Shown here: piece by piece, positions 56,908 to 64,000 of the stretch
How the letters are laid out: the number at the start of each line of letters is the position of its first letter
How positions within the stretch are numbered: position 1 is the first letter of the stretch
Assembly: GCA_963731625.1 (NCBI GenBank)
Contig: CAVSWH010000004.1
Span: forward strand, 124,001 to 188,000
Origin: PALSA-555 sp963731625
GTDB lineage: Bacteria > Actinomycetota > Acidimicrobiia > IMCC26256 > PALSA-555
DNA length: 64,000 nt
Reading direction: 5' to 3'
Made by a program: the position numbers and the translations under genes
The notes under the pieces: model-generated
Seen by the model: only the letters and a program-made list of their open reading frames with translations
What the model was told of the DNA's origin: nothing
Database searches by the model: none

Positions 56908-59528
56908 GCGAGCGCGCCCGGTTCGAGGCCGCGCTCGGGTTCGCGCTCGACGACTTCCAGCGACGCGCCCTCGACGCGCTGGACGAGGGGCGCTCCGTGC
57001 TCGTCGCGGCGCCCACCGGGTCGGGCAAGACGGTCGTCGCCGAGTACGCGGTCGCGCGCGCCCTCGCCGCCGGCGGGAAGGTGTTCTACACGACGCCGCT
57101 GAAGGCGCTGTCGAACCAGAAGTTCGCCGACCTGCGCCGCGTCCACGGCGCGGCGCGCGTCGGGCTGCTCACGGGCGACAACTCGGTGCACGGCGACGCC
57201 CCGGTCGTGGTGATGACCACCGAGGTGCTGCGCAACATGATCTACGGCGCGGCGCCGGCGCTCGAGGGGCTGCGCTACGTCGTGCTCGACGAGGTCCACT
57301 ACCTCCAGGACCGGTACCGGGGCGCGGTGTGGGAGGAGGTCATCGTCCACCTCGACCCGACCGTCGACCTCGTCTGCCTCTCGGCGACCGTGTCGAACGC
57401 CGAGGAGGTCGCCGACTGGATCGAGACGGTCCGGGGCGCGACGACCGCGGTGATCGAGGAGCGCCGACCCGTGGCGCTGCACCACCGCTACCTGGCGGGG
57501 GAGCGGGGCGCGTCGGCGCTGCACCTGCTGCCCACGTTCGTCGGCGACGGCGACGACCTGCGCCCCAACCCGGAGGCCGAGCGCCTGGACCGGCGGAGCA
57601 GCCGCCGCGGGCCGCGTGGCGGCCCGGGTCGGGCCTACCGGCGGCTGCGGCCCCCCGACCGCGTCGAGGTCGTCGACCTGCTCGCCGACGAGCGGCTCCT
57701 CCCGGCGATCGTGTTCGTGTTCAGCCGGGCCGGCTGCGACCAGGCCGTCGCGCAGGCCCACGCCGCCGGCGCGCGTCTCACCACCCGGGAGGAGCAGGCC
57801 GAGATCCGCCGCATCGCCGACGCGCACCTCGGCGACCTCTCCGACGCCGACCTTGCGGTGCTCGGCGTCCCCGCCTGGCGGGAGGGCCTCGCCGCGGGGC
57901 TCGCGGCGCATCACGCCGGGCTCGTCCCGCCGATGAAGGAAGCGGTCGAGGAGGCGTTCGCCGGCGGGCTCGTGAAGGTCGTCTACGCCACCGAGACCCT
58001 CGCGCTCGGGATCAACATGCCGGCCCGCTCCGTGGTGATCGAGCGGCTCACGAAGTTCACCGGCGAACGCCACGAGTTCCTGACCCCGGGCGAGTACACG
58101 CAGCTGACGGGACGGGCCGGGCGGCGCGGCATCGACGCGGTCGGCTACGCCGTCGTGTGCTGGAGCCCGTGGGTCACCTTCGACCAGGTCGCCGGGCTCG
58201 CCTCGCGGCGCACGGACGCGCTGCGGTCGTCGTTCCGCCCGACCTACAACATGGCCGTCAACCTGGTGCGCCGCTACTCGCCCGACGACGCGCACCACCT
58301 CGTGAACCTGTCGTTCGCCCAGTACCGGGCCGACCGCGACGTCGTCGTGCTCGAGCGCCAGCTGGAGCGGGCACGTGAGCAGCTGGAACGCCAGCGCGAC
58401 CGGGCCCGCAGCGAGCTCGGCGACATCGACGAGTACCGCGCGCTCGTCACCCGCCTCGACGAGGCCCGCCGCGGGCACGGGGCGACGACCCGGGTGACGG
58501 CGGCGCTCGACCGGCTGCGGCCGGGCGACGTCCTGTCGGTCCCGGCCCGAGGGGGCCGGGTGGCGGTGCTCGCGCACGAGCGCCGCCGGGGCGGCCGCCC
58601 GCGGCTGCTCGCGGTCACGGTCGGGCGGGGCCTCGTCCGCCTCGACGCCGACGACTTCCGTGCCGCGCCCCACGCCATCGGCCGGGTCGACCTCCCCGAG
58701 CCGTACGCGCCGCGCAGCCCCACCTATCGGCGCGAGGTCGCGGGGCGGCTCCGACGGGCCGACGTCGGCGACGGCGCGTCGACGAGCGGGGGTGACCCGG
58801 TCGGCGAGCTCGAGGCCGCGCTCGCGGCGCACCCCGTCCACGACGACCCGGCGCGGGACGCCCGGGTGCGCGCCGCGGTGAGCGCCGAGCGGCTCAGCCG
58901 GGAGGTGGCGCGCCTCGAGCGTCGCGCGCAGGGGCGCAGCGAGAGCCTCGCCCGCCGCTTCGACCGGGTCGTCGAGGTGCTGACCGCGTGGGGCTACGTC
59001 GACGGCTGGCAGCTCACCGCGGCGGGCGAGATCCTGGCCCGGCTGTACACCGAGACCGACCTGCTCGTCGCCGAGGCGCTGCGTGAGGGGCTCCTCGACG
59101 GGCTCACCGCCGCGGAGACCGCCGCGGTGGTGTCCTGCTTCACCTACGAGCGACGCGGTGACGACGACATGGCCGCACCCCCGCCGCGCTGGCCGACCCG
59201 CACCGTGGCCGACCGGGCCCGCCGGATCGAGGCGCGGTGGCGGACGCTCGCCGCGGCCGAGGACGACGCCGGGCTCCCCGCGACGCGGCCACCCGACCCG
59301 GGCTTCACCGCGCACCTCGCGGAGTGGGTCAGCGGTGAGTCGCTCACCGACATCCTCGAGGACGACGAGCTCGCCGGCGGCGACTTCGTCCGCCACGTGA
59401 AGCAGAGCATCGACCTGCTGCGCCAGCTCGCGGTCGTCGCGCCCGACGAGGCGACGCGCGCCACCGCGAGCGCCGCGGCGGACGCGTGCTTCCGGGGCGT
59501 CGTCGCCGCGGCGAGCGCCGCCCCGTGA
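56904..59528 (+). CDS. Ski2/Mtr4-like DEVH helicase, HelY type
   Basis: An 874-residue superfamily 2 helicase. Seen: Walker A VAAPTGSGKTVVAEY, YTTPLKALSNQKF, motif II VLDEVHYLQD, motif III CLSATVSN, the second RecA domain (IVFVFSRAGCDQA), motif V ATETLALGINMPARSVV and motif VI QLTGRAGRRGID, then a long DSHCT-type helical C-terminus. Mycobacterial HelY is the closest type by layout; RNA is the likely substrate. TTG start overlapping the previous stop (TTGA). Confidence 0.88.
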   Translation: MSERARFEAALGFALDDFQRRALDALDEGRSVLVAAPTGSGKTVVAEYAVARALAAGGKVFYTTPLKALSNQKFADLRRVHGAARVGLLTGDNSVHGDAPVVVMTTEVLRNMIYGAAPALEGLRYVVLDEVHYLQDRYRGAVWEEVIVHLDPTVDLVCLSATVSNAEEVADWIETVRGATTAVIEERRPVALHHRYLAGERGASALHLLPTFVGDGDDLRPNPEAERLDRRSSRRGPRGGPGRAYRRLRPPDRVEVVDLLADERLLPAIVFVFSRAGCDQAVAQAHAAGARLTTREEQAEIRRIADAHLGDLSDADLAVLGVPAWREGLAAGLAAHHAGLVPPMKEAVEEAFAGGLVKVVYATETLALGINMPARSVVIERLTKFTGERHEFLTPGEYTQLTGRAGRRGIDAVGYAVVCWSPWVTFDQVAGLASRRTDALRSSFRPTYNMAVNLVRRYSPDDAHHLVNLSFAQYRADRDVVVLERQLERAREQLERQRDRARSELGDIDEYRALVTRLDEARRGHGATTRVTAALDRLRPGDVLSVPARGGRVAVLAHERRRGGRPRLLAVTVGRGLVRLDADDFRAAPHAIGRVDLPEPYAPRSPTYRREVAGRLRRADVGDGASTSGGDPVGELEAALAAHPVHDDPARDARVRAAVSAERLSREVARLERRAQGRSESLARRFDRVVEVLTAWGYVDGWQLTAAGEILARLYTETDLLVAEALREGLLDGLTAAETAAVVSCFTYERRGDDDMAAPPPRWPTRTVADRARRIEARWRTLAAAEDDAGLPATRPPDPGFTAHLAEWVSGESLTDILEDDELAGGDFVRHVKQSIDLLRQLAVVAPDEATRATASAAADACFRGVVAAASAAP

Positions 59529-60172
59529 TCCGACCGGGTGAGCCGTGGGGCGGCGCGGCCGCCGGACCGGCGACCGTGACCGGCGCGGGCGGCGACGCGG
59601 ACCTCGCCGCGCTCGTGCGCGACCACCCTGGCGCGCGCATCGGCTTCCGGCCCGACCCGACCTGCGACCTGGCGCGTGCCGTCGGGCTGTCGGACGCGAG
59701 CGACGGCTCGGTCGAGCTGCCGCTCGACGCGCTCGAGCTCGGCGCGGCCGGGCTGGCGGTGAACCTCGTGGTGAGCGGGCACCCGCCGGACCGCCAGACG
59801 GCCTGGCGGCGCCGCCAGCCCGTGACGGTGGCGATGGGGGAGCGCACCCTGTTCACCGGAACGGCCCTCGGCGTGGTGATCGCCAACGGCCAGTTCCGCG
59901 ACGGCCGCGACCTCGTCCCGCGGGGCCACCCGGGTGACGGGCGCCTCGAGGTGCAGGTCTACGCCCTCCCGCCGGGCCAACGGCGGGCGCTCCGGGCCCG
60001 GCTGGGGTCCGGGTCGCACCTGCCGCACCCGGCGATCGTCACCGGCACCGGGCGCCAGGTGCGGGTGATCTGGCGCCGGCCCGCCCCACTCGAGGTCGAC
60101 GGGCGGCGGCGGGCACCGCAGGCCGTCCTCGAGGCGACCGTGCGGCCGGACGCCTACCGGCTCCTCGTGTAA
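59525..60172 (+). CDS. Diacylglycerol kinase C-terminal-domain-like protein
   Basis: A 215-residue protein whose pattern (DLPLDALELG-type strand, NLVVSGHPPDRQTAWRRRQPVTVAMGERTLFTGTALGVVIANGQFRDGRDLVPRGHPGDGRLEVQVYAL) matches the beta-sandwich C-terminal domain of YegS/DAGK lipid kinases. The N-terminal nucleotide domain with GGDGT is not present, so kinase activity is unlikely from this protein alone. GTG overlapping the helicase stop. The assignment rests on the NGQF / P.A...DG-like core and is moderate. Confidence 0.55.
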   Translation: MIRPGEPWGGAAAGPATVTGAGGDADLAALVRDHPGARIGFRPDPTCDLARAVGLSDASDGSVELPLDALELGAAGLAVNLVVSGHPPDRQTAWRRRQPVTVAMGERTLFTGTALGVVIANGQFRDGRDLVPRGHPGDGRLEVQVYALPPGQRRALRARLGSGSHLPHPAIVTGTGRQVRVIWRRPAPLEVDGRRRAPQAVLEATVRPDAYRLLV

Positions 60173-60191
60173 CCGCCCGTTCACCCCTAAA

Positions 60192-60217
60192 GGCCGCGAA
60201 CCCGGTCATCCGCGGCC
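60192..60217 (+). terminator. Hairpin between the DAGK-like gene and thyX
   Basis: GGCCGCG (60192-60198) and CGCGGCC (60211-60217) with a 12-base loop, 20 bases after the stop. No T tract. Confidence 0.45.
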
Positions 60218-60234
60218 GTCCGGGAGGCCGTCGA

Positions 60235-60240
60235 TACCAT
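60235..60240 (+). promoter_or_regulatory. -10 element (TACCAT) of thyX
   Basis: TACCAT, 28 bases before ATG 60269; the leader of about 20 bases then includes GGGAGCAGG as Shine-Dalgarno. Confidence 0.45.
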
Positions 60241-60268
60241 CACCGTCCCCAGCGAGACCGGGAGCAGG

Positions 60269-61870
<1,602 letters not shown>

Positions 61871-61884
61871 TTTCCGCGACCCGC

Positions 61885-61916
61885 TGACCTGCCAGGACGC
61901 ACGATTGCCCAGGTCA
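61885..61916 (+). terminator. Inverted repeat after thyX
   Basis: TGACCTG (61885-61891) and CAGGTCA (61910-61916), perfect seven-base arms, 18-base loop, 14 bases after the thyX stop. No T tract. Possible terminator. Confidence 0.45.
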
Positions 61917-61933
61917 GAGCCACCGTCGCCGTC

Positions 61934-61965
61934 TTGACAGGCGCACCCCGGTTCGGGCGTACTAG
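61934..61965 (+). promoter_or_regulatory. Possible promoter (TTGACA / TACTAG) in the thyX-DUF4193 gap
   Basis: TTGACA, a perfect -35 consensus and rare in this DNA, followed by TACTAG about 20 bases later. The spacing is long for a housekeeping promoter. It lies about 75 bases before the 17-bp stem-loop and could drive it. Confidence 0.35.
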
Positions 61966-62039
61966 CAGGCGTCCCTGTCACCGGGCGCGGGCCGGCCCTC
62001 CGGAGGCCGACATCCACGTGCGGGACGCCATGGGGCCCC

Positions 62040-62134
62040 GGGGGGCCCAGGAAACCCAGTAGAGAACGCTGGAATAACCCGTCTGCTGGGCAGGCTGGGC
62101 CAAACAGTGGCCCCAACGGTTTCCTGGGCCCTCC
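62040..62134 (+). ncRNA. Candidate structured RNA or mRNA leader element
   Basis: In the 414-base gap 61871-62284 that holds no gene, GGGGGGCCCAGGAAACC (62040-62056) pairs over 17 bases with GGTTTCCTGGGCCCTCC (62118-62134), one G-T pair. The 61 bases inside can form two further hairpins: GTCTGC-TGG-GCAGGC (62081-62095) and GGGCC-AAACAGT-GGCCC (62097-62113), plus a weak CAG/CTG pairing, giving a branched fold. Either strand could be the RNA. I cannot match it to a known class; it could be a free small RNA, or the 5' leader of the DUF4193 gene 150 bases downstream. Confidence 0.5.
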
Positions 62135-62284
62135 ACCACCTCCTGCCGCTCTGGCGCGTCAGCGGGAATGGACGCGCCGCCGCACCGGTTCCGTGAGCGA
62201 CACGAGGGCCGGGCCTATGCTCCGGCCCCTGATGGACCGGCTGTCGGGCGTGGGCCACGTCGTCGGCCCTGCGCAGGAGCGACC

Positions 62285-62776
62285 ATGAGCGACGACGAGT
62301 TCGAAGAAGCGGACGTCGAGCTCGACGAAGACGCGCTCGAGGAGGAAGTCCTCGAGGAACCCGAGGAGCTCGACGACGACGTCGTGCTCGACGAGGACGC
62401 CGTCATCGAGATCGACGATGGCGCGGCGCCCGAGGTGGTCGCCGCCGTCGTCGAGACGCCCGTGCCCGCCGACAAGGCGGTGCGCGAGGCCGACGAGGAG
62501 GACGAGGACGTCCTCGACCTCGACGAGGAGCTGCACCCCGACGACGTCGAGGCCCCCTTGGACGCGCTCCTGCAGGAGCGCACGGCGAGCGCGACCCTCG
62601 AGGACGAAGAGGAAGAGGTCGAAGAAGAGGAAGCCGAAGTCGACGAGCGCGGCGAGGTCCCCACCAAGATCGTCCCCCGCCGTCCGGGCGAGTTTCTGTG
62701 CTCCTCCTGCTTCCTGGTGCTGCCCCGAAACCAGCTCGCCGACGAGAAGCGGATGCTCTGCCGGGACTGCGCCTGA
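62285..62776 (+). CDS. DUF4193 family protein, acidic with a C-terminal zinc knuckle
   Basis: A 163-residue protein: about 115 residues of Glu/Asp-rich sequence and a conserved C-terminus, PTKIVPRRPGEFLCSSCFLVLPRNQLAD with CSSC and a final CRDC, a zinc-ribbon pair. DUF4193 proteins are near-universal in actinobacteria and their role is unknown. The ATG is preceded by CAGGAGCGACC. The stop overlaps the CTG start of lnt (CTGA). Confidence 0.8.
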   Translation: MSDDEFEEADVELDEDALEEEVLEEPEELDDDVVLDEDAVIEIDDGAAPEVVAAVVETPVPADKAVREADEEDEDVLDLDEELHPDDVEAPLDALLQERTASATLEDEEEEVEEEEAEVDERGEVPTKIVPRRPGEFLCSSCFLVLPRNQLADEKRMLCRDCA

Positions 62777-64000
62777 TCCGAGCGCACCGTCCTTCGGGGC
62801 GGACCCTGCTGCGGCTCCTGGCCGCGCTCGTCTCCGGCGCGCTGCTCGCCCTGGCGTTCCCGCCGGTCGACCTCGGGCCGCTCGCGTTCGTCGCGCTCGC
62901 CCCGCTGCTGTGGGCGTGGCGGGACGCGTCGCCGTGGGCTGCGGCCCGCGACGGCTTCGTGTTCGCGCTGTCGTTCCTCGCCATCCTCATGACGGGGCTC
63001 ACCCACACCGGCTACACGGGGACGGTCGCGCTCATCCTGGCCGCTGCCTGCTACTACGCGGCGACGGGTGCGCTCACGGCGGTGTTCGCCCGGTACGGGC
63101 TGCGCAGCCCGTTCCTCACCGGCGCGGTCTGGGTGTTCTTCGAGGCGCTCCGTGACCGCTGGCCGCTCGGCGGCCTCGCGTGGGGCGAGCTCGGCATCAC
63201 GCTCCACAACCTCGAGTTCGCCCGCGCGCTCGCGAGCGTCGGCGGCGTCTACCTCCTCAGCTTCCTCATCGTCGCCGTCAACGGCCTGGTCGTCGACGGG
63301 GTCGTCGCCGCGTCGGCGCGCCGTCCCCGGGCCCTCACGATCGCCGCGGGCAGCCTGGTCGCGCTCGTGGTCCTCGCCGGCGTCGCGGACGTCGCCCGCT
63401 ACCAGCCGCACCCGACCGGGCAGCTGCGCTTCGCGCTCCTGCAGGGCGACACGGTCCCCGGGTCGACCGAGACGGCGTCGGTGTCGAGCACGATCACCGA
63501 CGAGCACTTCGCGCTCGCCGCCCAGCTGCGGGGCCGCTACGACCTCATCGTGTTCCCCGAGTCCGCGCTCGACGCCGACCCCGAGGAGGACCCGCCGCTG
63601 CGTGAGCGCATCGTCGCCCTCGCGCGGGCCCACGACGCCGTCGTCCTCGTCAACGCCCGCTACCTCGGCGCCACCGGTCGGCTCTACAACGCCAACCTCG
63701 CGTACGGGCCCGACGGCCGGCTCCTCGCCGTGTACGCCAAGCAGCACCTCGTCCCGTTCGGCGAGTACGTCCCGTTCCGCAGCGCGCTCAGCTTCATCAG
63801 CGACCTGCACCAGGTCCCGTACGACTTCACCGCCGGCGACCGCCGGGTGTTGTTCCCGGTCGGCGGGCGGCCGATCGGCAGCGTCATCTGCTACGAGTCG
63901 GCGTACGCGCCGCTCGTGCGCGGGTTCGTGCGCGACGGTGCCCAGGCGATCGTGGTGAGCACCAGTGACCGCTCCTACGGCCGCTCGGGCATCCCCGCGA
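62773..64000 (+). CDS. lnt: Apolipoprotein N-acyltransferase (3' end outside the window)
   Basis: The frame is open from 62773 to the window end (409 codons). The N-terminus (LLRLLAALVSGALLALAFPPVDLGPLAFVALAPLLWAWR) and following helices are the Lnt membrane part; the nitrilase domain has the catalytic Glu in VFPESALD, Lys in YAKQHLVPFGEYVPF and Cys in SVICYESAYAPLVR. Lnt N-acylates lipoproteins. No ATG, GTG or TTG exists near the N-terminus; the first GTG (62962) is inside the membrane region. CTG 62773 overlaps the DUF4193 stop as CTGA, matching the coupling used throughout, so CUG is the likely start. Confidence 0.88.
   Translation, partial: MIRAHRPSGRTLLRLLAALVSGALLALAFPPVDLGPLAFVALAPLLWAWRDASPWAAARDGFVFALSFLAILMTGLTHTGYTGTVALILAAACYYAATGALTAVFARYGLRSPFLTGAVWVFFEALRDRWPLGGLAWGELGITLHNLEFARALASVGGVYLLSFLIVAVNGLVVDGVVAASARRPRALTIAAGSLVALVVLAGVADVARYQPHPTGQLRFALLQGDTVPGSTETASVSSTITDEHFALAAQLRGRYDLIVFPESALDADPEEDPPLRERIVALARAHDAVVLVNARYLGATGRLYNANLAYGPDGRLLAVYAKQHLVPFGEYVPFRSALSFISDLHQVPYDFTAGDRRVLFPVGGRPIGSVICYESAYAPLVRGFVRDGAQAIVVSTSDRSYGRSGIPA

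Noticed and set aside
62040..62134. 6S, SRP, RNase P or tmRNA gene
   Set aside because: The conserved cores of these RNAs (for example the GGAA-loop SRP motif, the tmRNA tRNA-like end, RNase P motifs) are not visible; only the stem-loop itself is supported.
62101..62240. tRNA gene in the gap before DUF4193
   Set aside because: No T-loop GGTTCRA pattern with pairing arms and no acceptor stem could be found.

Overview
The window is compact, very GC-rich chromosomal DNA from an actinobacterium, most likely an uncultured member of the class Acidimicrobiia. The evidence is the complete Pup-proteasome locus (mpa, dop, pup, prcB, prcA, pafA, pafBC), DUF2510 and DUF4193 proteins, a MarP-type CvpA-protease, separate cofG and cofH genes for the F420 chromophore, heterodimeric CrtYc/CrtYd lycopene cyclase, and constant GTG starts. 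I see no rRNA, tRNA, CRISPR array or insertion sequence.

Layout. 1-3.2 kb: partial conserved hypothetical, a frameshifted acyl-CoA dehydrogenase, a DUF2510 membrane protein and an SCP2-domain protein. 3.3-7.8 kb: C40 carotenoid genes, crtE-crtI-crtB facing crtYc-crtYd-crtZ. 7.9-11.5 kb: ABC-2 exporter, a TlpA-type thioredoxin, ctaB and a GroES-like protein. 11.5-15.4 kb: a frameshifted Cys-rich protein, glycolate oxidase subunits glcD-glcE and small acidic or helical proteins. 15.4-27 kb: LOG protein, PfkB kinase, cofH, cofG, pgl, zwf, then a methyltransferase-DNA glycosylase fusion and a MerR regulator, then tal and tkt. 27-30.9 kb: chromate transporter, FIST sensor, MarR regulator, methyltransferase. 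30.9-34.3 kb: a GH84 hexosaminidase / glycosyltransferase / nagA operon. 34.3-39.5 kb: acyl-CoA synthetase, two-subunit ADP-forming acyl-CoA synthetase, PBP4-type carboxypeptidase. 39.5-43.7 kb: three small membrane proteins, a tRNA T-loop modification operon (ttuB-like, ttuA, trmI), a marP-like protease and a ferredoxin. 43.8-53.8 kb: the proteasome locus, with a phage-type HNH endonuclease gene lodged between pup and prcB. 53.9-64 kb: signal peptidase, GDPD, tatC, Ski2-like helicase, a DAGK-like domain, a double-domain ThyX, a candidate structured RNA, DUF4193 and the start of lnt.

Expression logic. Two habits recur. Genes inside operons are joined by four-base NTGA stop/start overlaps (22 counted). 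First genes of operons mostly lack a Shine-Dalgarno and instead carry a TANNNT -10 element that ends 6-10 bases before the start codon, as expected of leaderless mRNAs. These habits were used to choose starts, and they expose two non-standard starts: AUC for glcD and CUG for lnt.

The most unusual region is 47.08-47.99 kb. An endonuclease VII-like HNH gene interrupts the pup-prcB junction, and the last 11 codons of pup are AT-ending although the protein sequence is the conserved one. This looks like a free-standing homing endonuclease with a co-converted or self-protected target. Other items of note are a TtuB-like carrier with residues after its Gly-Gly, a 17-bp-stem RNA candidate downstream of thyX, a symmetric bidirectional -10, and a MerR operator with a 19-bp spacer.
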